DNA of 64,000 bases from Mycolicibacterium monacense (lineage in GTDB: Bacteria; Actinomycetota; Actinomycetes; Mycobacteriales; Mycobacteriaceae): positions 2,170,001-2,234,000 of the forward strand of contig NZ_AP022617.1 in the NCBI RefSeq assembly GCF_010731575.1. Reading direction: 5' to 3'. Shown one piece after another: positions 51,862 through 60,624 of the stretch. Both the position numbers and the translations under genes were made by a program. Under the pieces are notes generated by a model. That model searched no databases. It saw only the letters and a list, made by a program, of their open reading frames with translations, and was not told where the DNA came from. The stretch's first letter is position 1, and every line of letters starts with the position of its first letter.

Positions 51862-51879
51862 CGAACCAAATACTTGTTC
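51862..51879 (-). promoter_or_regulatory. 18-bp dyad motif upstream of acyltransferase gene
   Basis: On the minus strand: GAACAAGTATTTGGTTCG. It lies 97 bp before the acyltransferase start and 31 bp after the double TetR stop. It matches the motif at 50297, 61781 and 62729. Confidence 0.6.
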
Positions 51880-51975
51880 TGATGTAGCATGAGCGGAGTG
51901 CGCTCGGACGTCGGCGGGGTGTAGCAGTGGCCCACGGGTCGGTGGCACAAGCGTGATCAGGTAAGGACTCACTCG

Positions 51976-52779
51976 ATGAACGATGCCGCAGACCGATACG
52001 ACCCGTCTCGCTGGGATCCGAATTCGACCCGCAAGCTCCTCGACGCCGCCCGCCCTGTCGGCAAGCACTGGTTCCGCTGGGAAGTGCGCGGTATGGAGTC
52101 GTTCCCACGCAGCGGTGGAGTACTGACCGTGTCCAACCATTCGGGCGGCATTCTCACGCTCGACACCGTGACGTTCAGTAGCGCCTACTATGACCGCTTC
52201 GGCTACGACCGGCCGGTGCTCACGTTGGGACACGACGCGTTGTTCACCGGCCCCATCGGTGACTGGGTGTCGCGCATCGGGCTCATCCCCGCCCATCGGG
52301 CGGTCGCCACACAGGCGCTGCAGTCGGGCGCGGTCGTGCTGGTTTTCCCGGGTGGTGTCTACGACGCCTATCGGCCGACGCTGCGCGCCAACGTCGTCGA
52401 CTTCAACGGTCGAACGGGCTATGTGGCGACCGCGTTGGCGGCGGGTGCGCCCATCGTGCCGGTCGTGTCCATCGGGGGTCAGCAGAGTCAACTGTTCCTC
52501 ACTCGCGGCACCTGGCTCGCGAAACGGCTCGGACTCGAGCGGTTCCGCTCCGACATCCTCCCGATCTCGGTGGGTTTTCCCTTCGGGGTCAGCGCCGTCG
52601 TTCCGATCAATCTCCCGTTGCCGACGAAGATCGTCACGCAGGTGCTGGCTCCGATCGACGTCGCCACACAGTTCGGCCCCGACCCGGACGTCGCGGAGGT
52701 GGACGCCCACGTCCGAGCGGTCATGCAGAGCGCGTTGAACGAGCTCGCCGAGCAACGGCGCCTACCCGTTCTGGGATGA
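51976..52779 (+). CDS. PlsC-type lysophospholipid/glycerol-phosphate acyltransferase family protein
   Basis: 267 residues. The acyltransferase motif I is SNHSGGILTLD, motif III-like FPGGVYDAYRP and motif IV-like IVPVVSIGGQ. In this sub-branch the usual HX4D is replaced by an H-SGG spacing with a later D. The enzymes transfer acyl chains from acyl-CoA to a lipid acceptor at the membrane. It converges with the WS/DGAT gene. In the island it may process an oxidised acyl product. Confidence 0.78.
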   Translation: MNDAADRYDPSRWDPNSTRKLLDAARPVGKHWFRWEVRGMESFPRSGGVLTVSNHSGGILTLDTVTFSSAYYDRFGYDRPVLTLGHDALFTGPIGDWVSRIGLIPAHRAVATQALQSGAVVLVFPGGVYDAYRPTLRANVVDFNGRTGYVATALAAGAPIVPVVSIGGQQSQLFLTRGTWLAKRLGLERFRSDILPISVGFPFGVSAVVPINLPLPTKIVTQVLAPIDVATQFGPDPDVAEVDAHVRAVMQSALNELAEQRRLPVLG

Positions 52780-52785
52780 CAGCCG

Positions 52786-54162
52786 CTAGATGCCGGCAGC
52801 GCAGTGAATTTCATGGAATGCCTCGAGGAGAGCGTCGGTGGCCTCTGACGTGTCTCCGACGGTCACGTCGTCGGTGATCACCGAGATGTTCAGCTGGTCG
52901 ACATAGCTCCACACGGTGATGTTCATACCGCACCCGGGCGCCAACGGACCCACCGAACAGATCTCATCGACGCGGGCTCCGTCGAAGTGACCATAGTTGC
53001 GCGGTCCTGGAACGTTCGAGATCGGAATGTTCATGAGACGGTGGTCGGTGTCGTGCTCGGCAACCCACTGTAGAACTCGCGTGGCGACGGCAGGGGGTAC
53101 GTAACCCATCAGCCGCCCGTACAACTCCTGGTCGAACAGCCGTTGGTTCTCCTTGGCGATCGTGGTCGCCTTCGACACCAGTCGGAGACGCTCCAGCGGG
53201 TCGTCGATGTGCACCGGGAGAGATACGGCGAGACCACCGATCTCATTGCCCGTGATCCGCTCGCTCGACTGGTCGGTGCTCAGCGGAACCGACGCGACGA
53301 TGGGTCGGTCGGCGGCCCCGTCGTAGCGCAGCGACAATGTGCGCAGAGCGCCAGTCGCCATCGCCAGCACCAGGTCGTTGATCGTGATCCCCAGGTGTCT
53401 GGCCGTGATCTTGACGAGTCCCAGCGGTAGCGTGTCGCTGGCGAACGCACGAGCCGGCGAGACCACGTGGTTGAGAAACGTTGCCGGAGCGTGCATCAAC
53501 TGCGCGAAGTCGGGCTGCTCACCGCGTTGGCGTGCCCGCCGGTGCAGTCGCCAGGAGCCCGCGGCGACATCGCGAACCGTTTCGGGCATCTCGGCAAGCT
53601 GACGCAGATGATCGCGGCCGGCGGCGCGCAGAAGTTGTCGAGGCGACGGTGGCGCACACGGTTCGGCGGTGCTCGACGCGACATCACCTGCGCCGTCCAT
53701 CAGCCGGGCCAGCAGGTTGGCTGAGGCCACGCCGTCGGCGAGGGCATGGTGCACCTTGCCGATCAGCGCCCATCGGCCGTCAGCCAGGCCGTCGGCGAAA
53801 TAGAACTCCCACAGTGGATATCGCCGATCCAATGGCGTACTGGCTATTTCGCCGATGACACGGTCGAGCTCGCGCCTGCCGCCGGGGGCGGGCACCCTCA
53901 CGCGCCGCAGATGGTAGTCGAGGTCGACGCTGCAGTTCTCCAGCCACATCGGATGGTGCAGCCGCCCCGGTATCTCGACGAGTTTGTAGCGCAGAGGCTC
54001 CAGGAGTGGCAGCCGTCGTTCGAGGCCTCGGCGGAACGCCCCGAAACCGGCGTCAGGGTCAGAGTCCGCCGGACTGAGGATCGCGATCTTGAGCGTGTGG
54101 GTGTGGACGTTGGGCGTTTCGCTGTAGAGCAGCAGCGCGTCCATCCCGTTCAGGCGCTTCAT
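52786..54162 (-). CDS. WS/DGAT-type acyltransferase
   Basis: 458 residues. The catalytic motif HHxxxDG is HHALADG near residue 138, and the C-terminal ISNVPGPR (near 375) is the second family hallmark. These enzymes esterify fatty alcohols or diacylglycerol with acyl-CoA to make wax esters or triacylglycerol. It lies 20 bp downstream of a P450 gene on the same strand, so the operon couples P450 oxidation with ester storage or product capping. Confidence 0.9.
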   Translation of the reverse strand: MKRLNGMDALLLYSETPNVHTHTLKIAILSPADSDPDAGFGAFRRGLERRLPLLEPLRYKLVEIPGRLHHPMWLENCSVDLDYHLRRVRVPAPGGRRELDRVIGEIASTPLDRRYPLWEFYFADGLADGRWALIGKVHHALADGVASANLLARLMDGAGDVASSTAEPCAPPSPRQLLRAAGRDHLRQLAEMPETVRDVAAGSWRLHRRARQRGEQPDFAQLMHAPATFLNHVVSPARAFASDTLPLGLVKITARHLGITINDLVLAMATGALRTLSLRYDGAADRPIVASVPLSTDQSSERITGNEIGGLAVSLPVHIDDPLERLRLVSKATTIAKENQRLFDQELYGRLMGYVPPAVATRVLQWVAEHDTDHRLMNIPISNVPGPRNYGHFDGARVDEICSVGPLAPGCGMNITVWSYVDQLNISVITDDVTVGDTSEATDALLEAFHEIHCAAGI

Positions 54163-54182
54163 CGCTCACCTCTCGTACACCC

Positions 54183-55454
54183 TCAGGGGTCCGGCAGGGG
54201 TTCGAACTCGATGTGCAGAGCCGAGAGCCCCCGCATGATGAACGTCGGGTCGTACTCGTACTTCCGCTCACCGGCGGGTCCGTGCATCTCTTCGGAGATG
54301 CGGATGTTCGCCATGCGGTCCAGCAGGCGGTTCATCGAGATGCGCGCTTCGGCGCGTGCCAACGGCGCGCCGGGACATGAGTGCGGCCCGCGTCCGAACG
54401 CGACGTGCTCACGCACATTGCCTCGGTCGGGCCGGAACTCGTGTGGATTCTCGAACTTGCGTGGGTCACGGTTGCTGGCACCGGGTAGCAGCATGACGAT
54501 GGTGCCGGCTGGAATGTCCGCGTCACCGAGCGTCGTCGTGGTGCGCGCCAATCGGAAGTGGCTCTTGACCGGGCTCTCCGTCCGCAGACACTCTTCGAGG
54601 AATGTCGGTATGCGGGTCCGCTCATCGCGAAGAACCTGTTGGATGTCGGGGCGCTCGCCCATCACCCGCATCGCGGTGCTGAGAAGCTTTGTCGTCGTCT
54701 CCATTCCGGCCGCGAACAGGAATGTCGCGAGTTTGACGACCTCGTCGACATCCGGCACCGATCCGTCCGGGTAGGTCGCCGCAGCCAGTTCGGTCAACAC
54801 GTCCTCGCGAGGTTCGCGCCTGCGGTCGATGACATATGAGGCGAACTTCTCGTCCAGCCACATCAGCGGGTTGTGCGCAACGGTGTCCTCGGCGCCGATG
54901 TCGCCGACGACCTCGTCGCCGAGGGCCCGCCTGAATTCGTCGTGGTCCTCGAGAGGAACACCGAGCAGGTCCGCGATCACCAGCATCGACAGCGGTTTCG
55001 CGAAGTCCGTCATGAACTCGCAGGATCCACGCTCGAGGAACTTGTCGATCTGCCGGTCGACCAGTCGCCACATGAAATCTTGATTTTCGGCAAGCCGTTT
55101 CGGGGTGATCAGCTTGCTCAACAGGCCGCGAGTTCTCGCATGCTGCTCAGCGTCCATCGTCACCACGTGCTCTGCCATCGGGATGGCAGTTCGGTGCTCC
55201 TCGATCTGCGCGGTGATGTCGTCGCCTTCCGGTGTGAACGGCAGCGGCGGAAACGGTCCCGCCACGGCGACACACGAGGACATCGCGGGGTCCTTGTACG
55301 CCGCCAGAGCCTCCTGGTGTCCCGTCACCGCCATCACGCCGTACGGAGTGGCCCGCTGTACCGGGCACTTGGCTCGCAGGTAGTCGAAGTAGGGGTACGG
55401 GTCGGGGACCAGGGACATGTCGGTGAAGTAGTCGACCGACTCGAAATCGCTCAC
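54183..55454 (-). CDS. cytochrome P450
   Basis: 423 residues. I-helix LFAAGMETTTKLL, ExxR in ECLRTESP, heme-binding FGRGPHSCPGAPLAR. The arginine and proline around the cysteine (GPHSCPG) are less common but allowed. A long proline-rich B-C loop (PFPPLPFTPEG) may shape a lipid-sized substrate pocket. It heads an operon with the WS/DGAT gene. A partial copy of the 18-bp motif (GAACAAAAGCAGG) lies near 55494, but it is too weak to count. Confidence 0.92.
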   Translation of the reverse strand: MSDFESVDYFTDMSLVPDPYPYFDYLRAKCPVQRATPYGVMAVTGHQEALAAYKDPAMSSCVAVAGPFPPLPFTPEGDDITAQIEEHRTAIPMAEHVVTMDAEQHARTRGLLSKLITPKRLAENQDFMWRLVDRQIDKFLERGSCEFMTDFAKPLSMLVIADLLGVPLEDHDEFRRALGDEVVGDIGAEDTVAHNPLMWLDEKFASYVIDRRREPREDVLTELAAATYPDGSVPDVDEVVKLATFLFAAGMETTTKLLSTAMRVMGERPDIQQVLRDERTRIPTFLEECLRTESPVKSHFRLARTTTTLGDADIPAGTIVMLLPGASNRDPRKFENPHEFRPDRGNVREHVAFGRGPHSCPGAPLARAEARISMNRLLDRMANIRISEEMHGPAGERKYEYDPTFIMRGLSALHIEFEPLPDP

Positions 55455-55577
55455 ATTGCCTCCCTAATGGGCACTGACGCCCGGCTGTCGCAGAACAAAA
55501 GCAGGTTGGTAGACACCGAGTCGACCGAACGCGTCACACGCGGTGTGAACGATCTCGCGCACACGGCACCGGTCCTC

Positions 55578-56798
55578 CTATGCGGGGTCGAACAACACGG
55601 GTAGCGACGTCGGCGACCGAAACACCTGTCCGCGGATGTGCGGGTCGTCGCCGTCGGGATCCATTCGCAGGTTGGGCAAACGGTCCAGCAGGAGGTTGAT
55701 CGCGGTGCGCATCTCGAGACGTGCCAGATGCATTCCGAGGCAGACGTGGACGCCGTAGCCCCATCCGAGGTTGGCCTTGGCCTGCCGGAAGATGTCGAAC
55801 TTGTCTGGATCCGGGTAGCGCTCCTCCTGCCTGTTCGCAGAACCCAGCATCGGCATCACCGTCGCGCCTGCCGGAATCTTCACCCCGCCCAGTTCGGTGT
55901 CGCGCGTCGCGACACGCGTGATCGTGAGCAGCGGCGGCTCCCACCGCACACCCTCCTCGATGGCCTGAGGCAGCAGCGACCGGTCCTCACGGATCGCATC
56001 CAGCTGTGCGGGATCCGACAGCAGCCCGAAGAGCAGGCTTCCCAGCGATCGATATGTCGTCTCCACGCCTGCGGGCAGCAACAGCCGGAGGAACGAGTAG
56101 ATCTCCTCGTCCGCGAGCTTCTCCCCGTCGATCTCGGCCTCCGCCAGTCGGCTGATCAAATCGTCCTTCGGTTCCGCGCGGCGTGCTTCGAGGATCGGCG
56201 CGAAGTAGTCGCACAGGGCGGCCGATGCGGCCAACCCGCGTTCCGGGTTCATGATCCAACTCAGCAGGGAGATCGACCAGCGCTGAAACTGCGGATAGTC
56301 CTCGCGGGGCAGTCCGAGAAGTCCCGCGATGATCTGGCTCGGGTAGTCGAAGGTGAACTCCTTCACCAGGTCCGCCTTGCCCTTGGACGCGAACTTGTCG
56401 ATCAGTGAGTTCCCCACGCGCCCGACGAGTTCGTCCTCCCACTTGGCCAGTGCCTTCTGGGTGAACGCCTTGGACACCAACGAGCGCAGCCTGCCGTGAA
56501 TCGGTTCGTCCATCCCGAGCATCACGCCTTCGCCCAGCACCGGACCGAACGCATCGATCACGCCTCTCGACGAGAACGTTTCGTTGTCGCGGAGCATCTG
56601 CTGAATTTCCTCGTGCCGATAGACGATGAACATCGGCAGCGATTCCTCGTGCGGCAGCATCCCGGAGGTCTCCAGGCGCTGGACGGGCTCCTCACGGCGC
56701 AGTCGCGCCAATTCGGTGTACGGGTCGCGAACGTCACCCGATATCGCGTCGTCGAAGGCGCCGAAATCGTCGAGATCGTCGAAAAGCTGTTCCATCAT
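55578..56798 (-). CDS. cytochrome P450 with W-type heme-loop
   Basis: 406 residues. I-helix LLLPAGVETTYRS, ExxR EEGVRWEPP. The heme-loop is LGWGYGVHVCLGMHLAR, with W in place of the usual F eight residues before the cysteine; the P450 consensus allows W there. The N-terminus is acidic (LFDDLDDFGAFDDAISGD). It lies downstream of the aldehyde dehydrogenase on the same strand, separated by the 32-bp tandem repeats. Substrate unknown. Confidence 0.92.
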   Translation of the reverse strand: MMEQLFDDLDDFGAFDDAISGDVRDPYTELARLRREEPVQRLETSGMLPHEESLPMFIVYRHEEIQQMLRDNETFSSRGVIDAFGPVLGEGVMLGMDEPIHGRLRSLVSKAFTQKALAKWEDELVGRVGNSLIDKFASKGKADLVKEFTFDYPSQIIAGLLGLPREDYPQFQRWSISLLSWIMNPERGLAASAALCDYFAPILEARRAEPKDDLISRLAEAEIDGEKLADEEIYSFLRLLLPAGVETTYRSLGSLLFGLLSDPAQLDAIREDRSLLPQAIEEGVRWEPPLLTITRVATRDTELGGVKIPAGATVMPMLGSANRQEERYPDPDKFDIFRQAKANLGWGYGVHVCLGMHLARLEMRTAINLLLDRLPNLRMDPDGDDPHIRGQVFRSPTSLPVLFDPA

Positions 56799-56826
56799 TG
56801 CTCCTTCAAGCTGCTAGGCCCCCTGG

Positions 56827-56986
56827 TCGGGATCTACTGCTCCTCGCGCAAGCGCTCGTCGGGATCTACTGCTCCTCGCGCAAGCGCTCGTCGGGATCTA
56901 CTGCTCCTCGCGCAAGCGCTCGTCGGGATCTACTGCTCCTCGCGCAAGCGCTCGTCGGGATCTACTGCTCCTCGCGCAAGCGCTCG
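56827..56986. repeat. five exact 32-bp tandem repeats at the aldehyde-dehydrogenase 3' end
   Basis: Unit starts at 56827, 56859, 56891, 56923 and 56955, each beginning TCGGGATCTACTGCTCCTCG. On the minus strand each unit carries the last codons of the aldehyde dehydrogenase (D-E-R-L-R-E-E-Q) and its TAG stop. The gene uses the copy at 56955-56986, and the other four form the spacer before the P450 gene. The period is not a multiple of three. It is a minisatellite likely to vary in copy number between strains. Confidence 0.95.
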
Positions 56987-58473
56987 TCGGCCGGGTAGGC
57001 AACAGATTTCACCTCCGTGTACTGGCTGAATCCCACGATCCCGTTCTGGCGTCCGACGCCACTGTCCTTGTAACCACCGAAAGGTGTGTCTGCCCCGTAG
57101 CCCGCCGTCCCGTTCAGCCCGATGAAACCGGCGCGCAGCCGGCGCGCGACGGCGAGCGAACGATCCAACGAGCTCGACATCACGTTGCCGGCGAGGCCGT
57201 ACACGCTGTCGTTGGCGATCCGGATCGCGTCTTCCTCGTCCTCGTACGGAATGACGACCAGCACCGGCCCGAAGATCTCCTCCTGCGCGATCGTCATCGA
57301 ATTGTCGACGTCGGTGAACAGTGTCGGACTGACCCAGAACCCCTTGTCGAATTCCTTGGGTGCCTCGGTGCTGCCCACGAGCAGGGTCGCGCCTTCGTCG
57401 ACGCCCCTCTGGATGTATCCGAGGATGCGTGCCTGCTGCCTACCGGAGATGACCGGGCCGCAGATGGTGCCCGGATCCTGCGGGTCCGCGGCCCTCATGT
57501 TCTCGTAGAGGGCCTTGAGAAGCGCGACACCCTCGTCGTATCGGGACCGCGGCAAGAGCATTCGGGTCGGTGCCGCACACCCCTGGCCGGCGTGCATGAG
57601 CGGGCCGATGCCGATGAGGCAGGCGGTGTTGAAGTCCGCGTCCTCCAGAACGATCGTCGCCGACTTACCTCCGAGTTCGAGGAACAGCCGCTTCATGGTC
57701 GCGGCACCCTTCTCCATGATCCTCTTGCCCACCACGGTCGACCCGGTGAACGAGATCATGTCGACCTTCGGTGAGATGGTCAGTTCCTCGCCGACGAAGT
57801 GATCGGATGCGGTGACGACGTTGACGACACCGGCTGGGAAGTCGGTCTTCTCGGCGATCAGACGTCCGAGCCGTGTCGCGTTGAACGGAGTGTTCGGCGC
57901 CGGCTTGAGGACCACCGTGTTGCCCGCCGCCAACGCCGGGCCGAGTTTGTTGACGGTGACCTCGAACGGAAAGTTCCACGGCACGATGGCGCCGACGACC
58001 CCGACCGGTTCGTGCCACACTTTGCGTCGGGTGTTCACACCGGTTACCGAGACGACCTTGTCGCCGAGATCGGTCTCCCAAGTGAATTCGTCGATCAGCC
58101 GCGCAGGATATTTCAGCCCGTCTTCGAGCGGCGCGTCCAACTGCGGGCCGTAGGTCACCGCGCGCGGCGCGCCCGCTTCGAGGATGAGCTCCTCGCGCAA
58201 CTCCGCCAACTCGCCTTCGATCGCTTCGTGCAACTGCAGCAGGCAGCGCTTGCGGAGTTCGCCGTTGGTGGACCAGTCCGTCTCGTCGAACGCCCGGCGC
58301 GCAGCGTCGATCGCCCGCTGCATATCCGCTCTCGACGCGTCGGCGACCTCGCCGAGCACCTCCTCGTTCGCGGGGTTGACATTGATGAAGGTTCCCGCCT
58401 CACCGTCGACGAGTTTGCCGTCGATCAACATCCGCGACTCGGACGTCACATTCACATCAGGCATCGTTGGCAC
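56962..58473 (-). CDS. aldehyde dehydrogenase (NAD-dependent)
   Basis: 503 residues. The catalytic cysteine is in HAGQGCAAPTR, the general base Glu in FLELGGKSATI, and the NAD fold in SFTGSTVVGKRIMEKG. The C-terminal GFSQYTEVKSVAYPADERL is normal, so the stop inside the repeat array does not truncate it. Family ALDH enzymes oxidise aldehydes to acids. The ATG at 58473 overlaps the upstream SDR gene by 17 bp; an ATG at 58464 is an alternative. It follows an SDR, fitting an alcohol-aldehyde-acid sequence. Confidence 0.92.
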   Translation of the reverse strand: MPTMPDVNVTSESRMLIDGKLVDGEAGTFINVNPANEEVLGEVADASRADMQRAIDAARRAFDETDWSTNGELRKRCLLQLHEAIEGELAELREELILEAGAPRAVTYGPQLDAPLEDGLKYPARLIDEFTWETDLGDKVVSVTGVNTRRKVWHEPVGVVGAIVPWNFPFEVTVNKLGPALAAGNTVVLKPAPNTPFNATRLGRLIAEKTDFPAGVVNVVTASDHFVGEELTISPKVDMISFTGSTVVGKRIMEKGAATMKRLFLELGGKSATIVLEDADFNTACLIGIGPLMHAGQGCAAPTRMLLPRSRYDEGVALLKALYENMRAADPQDPGTICGPVISGRQQARILGYIQRGVDEGATLLVGSTEAPKEFDKGFWVSPTLFTDVDNSMTIAQEEIFGPVLVVIPYEDEEDAIRIANDSVYGLAGNVMSSSLDRSLAVARRLRAGFIGLNGTAGYGADTPFGGYKDSGVGRQNGIVGFSQYTEVKSVAYPADERLREEQ

Positions 58474-59491
58474 TCCCCTCTTGTCGAGGTTCCTCCTTGG
58501 TGGGCGTGAGCCGCGTGGCCAGCGACACCAACCGCATGAGAACCGGCTCGGGCAGCACCTTGGCCGCGAACACCATTGCCTTCTGCGCAGTCGTCAACGG
58601 GTAGGCCCCGTCCGTCATGGCACCCTGCCGAGGGATTCCCATCACGAGCCTCGACATGTGGTGCATTCCCGCGGCCGGGAGAATCCGGTTGAACATCAAC
58701 AGCATGGATGCGTCGGGCCCGACACCGCGACGGCGGAACGGTTTCTCGTCCGCCAACGCCTTGACCAGTCCGTCGGTGAATCGTTCCGGTGGCCGCGCCA
58801 ACCGCATCGCGAACCGCCCGCGGGTGTTCATGGTGGCATGGATGCGGGCATACGGCCCTTCGAAGTTCCGGTCGTCGGTGGTCCCCGCGTCGGTGATGAT
58901 GTCGGTGTCGTAGGTACCGGTCACCAGAACGGTCACGCCGAGACCGAACGGTGCGATCTCCCCCGCCATCGACTCACCCCAACGCTCCAGCGCCCCCTTC
59001 GCCGCCGAGTACGGTGCGATGGCAGGCTGGCCTCGCACTCCACCTGCACTCGACACGAGTACGATTCGCCCGCGGCCCGCCGCGCGCATCGCCGGGAGCA
59101 ACGCCTTCGTCAGCGCGACCGGACCCATCACGTGCGTCGCGAACATCTTCTGCCACAACTCGATGTCGGTCTCCTCCACCACTCCCGCAGCGGAGATCCC
59201 GGCGTTGTGCACCAGGGCATATGGCGCGCCGACGGCCTCCTCGATCAACTTGGCCGCCGCGGCGACCGAGGCCGTGTCCATGAGGTCGAGTTGCACGCAG
59301 ACCAGACGGTCGTCGTCATCGGTGGCTCCGGCGGCCTCGCGTAGTAACGCAGCGCACTCACCGGGTGTGCGCATCGCGGCCACCACGCGCCACCCCTCGC
59401 GGTAGAGGCGTACGGCCGAGGCGAAACCAAGTCCGCGCGATGCACCCGTGATGACGACTGTCCGCTCGTCGCGGCGGCGCGGCTCACCCAT
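58457..59491 (-). CDS. short-chain dehydrogenase with C-terminal extension
   Basis: 344 residues from the ATG at 59491; the frame begins earlier, but this start places VVITGASRGLGFASAVRLYR at the correct position. Asn in HNAGIS, Ser in VSSAGGV and Y-x3-K in PYSAAKGAL form the active site. About 80 residues beyond the SDR core (LMFNRILPAAGMHHMSRLV) form a hydrophobic helical tail, possibly a membrane contact. It overlaps the AveC-like gene by 8 bp and the ALDH gene by 17 bp. Confidence 0.86.
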   Translation of the reverse strand: MGEPRRRDERTVVITGASRGLGFASAVRLYREGWRVVAAMRTPGECAALLREAAGATDDDDRLVCVQLDLMDTASVAAAAKLIEEAVGAPYALVHNAGISAAGVVEETDIELWQKMFATHVMGPVALTKALLPAMRAAGRGRIVLVSSAGGVRGQPAIAPYSAAKGALERWGESMAGEIAPFGLGVTVLVTGTYDTDIITDAGTTDDRNFEGPYARIHATMNTRGRFAMRLARPPERFTDGLVKALADEKPFRRRGVGPDASMLLMFNRILPAAGMHHMSRLVMGIPRQGAMTDGAYPLTTAQKAMVFAAKVLPEPVLMRLVSLATRLTPTKEEPRQEGSANDA

Positions 59492-60620
59492 TCTGGTTCT
59501 CAACTGCGCAGGCACCTTCGCCCGGTGGCGGAGGCTCGACGTCGGGCCGCCCGTCGGGTTGCCCACTCATCCACGTCGACCAGATGCCGACCGAGAATGG
59601 CCCCTCCGCCCCGGCCTTCTCGTAATAACCCTGCGGGTCATACACTTTCGCCTCTGGATAGGGCCACGGGCAGGCCACCGACGTAGCGGCTCCGCTGGCC
59701 TTGATCACCGCGAACCACGCTCCGTAGGCGAAGTACGACACGTTGATGATCACGAACATCACCAGGAAGGTGCCCAGCGCCGGCTTGGAACGGAACAACT
59801 TCGCCCTGGCAGAGAGCTTCTCGGCCACCGACTTACCGGTGTCGTCGCGGTAACAGAGGATGGCGGCCGGAACCATCACGAAGCAGACGGCGAACGACTC
59901 CCAGATGAGAGGGAACTGGAACGTCGTGCCGGCGAACACCGATCCGAACGGGATGACCTGCGAGTAGATGTACATCCCGGTGCGCACGAGGAAGATCTCG
60001 AGACATGCATCAAAGATGAAACCGATGACGAGGGCCAGCGAGCCGAGGCTGATCAGCGGATGCCGTGAGAAGAACGACTGCGGCCCCTTCTTCGCCTGCA
60101 ATTTGCGCAGGATCCACACCGATGGGAAGTAGGGCGCGAAGTAGAACATCACATAGCCGAACACCAGGAACGGTTCCACCGTGGGAGACAACGACACCAG
60201 CGGCCAGGACTCTGGCCAGTGGAGCAGTTCAGGGTTGTACACCGCGAACGGCGCCCAGTTCATGATCGGGTCCTGCCACACGATCAGCGTGGTGCACAGG
60301 AACATCAGCATCACCGGACTGCCCGGATTGCGCTTCCAGCCGACGATGAAGACGACGACGAGTGCGATCAGGGCCAGTACCGTGCCGACTTCGTGCAGGT
60401 AGATCCAGTCGTCCCAGCCGAAGATGAACTCGACGGGCCGCGGTCTGCCTTCGACGTCCGGATTAGCGACGCGGGGATCGAGATTTCGACGCGAGGAGAG
60501 CGCGAAGAAGCTGAGAAACGCGACCAGCGCGAGGAATCCGATCCACCCTCCCCAGTTTCGCTTCTCAGTGGGCTTCTCGCGGGTCTGCCCGTCGGATACC
60601 AGCGGATCCTTCGTGGTCAT
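59484..60620 (-). CDS. AveC-like membrane protein (second copy, larger)
   Basis: 378 residues with about eight hydrophobic segments between residues 20 and 310. Motifs resembling the first copy are FIFGWDDWIYLHEVGTVLAL and FAPYFPSVWILRKLQAKKG. The C-terminal ~60 residues are soluble and Pro-rich (DVEPPPPGEGACAVENQNG). It is 4 bp downstream of the binding-fold gene and overlaps the SDR gene. Function is unknown beyond the family name. Confidence 0.66.
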   Translation of the reverse strand: MTTKDPLVSDGQTREKPTEKRNWGGWIGFLALVAFLSFFALSSRRNLDPRVANPDVEGRPRPVEFIFGWDDWIYLHEVGTVLALIALVVVFIVGWKRNPGSPVMLMFLCTTLIVWQDPIMNWAPFAVYNPELLHWPESWPLVSLSPTVEPFLVFGYVMFYFAPYFPSVWILRKLQAKKGPQSFFSRHPLISLGSLALVIGFIFDACLEIFLVRTGMYIYSQVIPFGSVFAGTTFQFPLIWESFAVCFVMVPAAILCYRDDTGKSVAEKLSARAKLFRSKPALGTFLVMFVIINVSYFAYGAWFAVIKASGAATSVACPWPYPEAKVYDPQGYYEKAGAEGPFSVGIWSTWMSGQPDGRPDVEPPPPGEGACAVENQNG

Positions 60621-60624
60621 CGGC

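Noticed and set aside
55494..55511. Fifth copy of the 18-bp motif before a P450 gene
   Set aside because: Only the first six bases match; the dyad half is shifted and altered.
56827..56986. Possible CRISPR array
   Set aside because: Units are head-to-tail with no spacers and copy a coding sequence; no cas genes are present.
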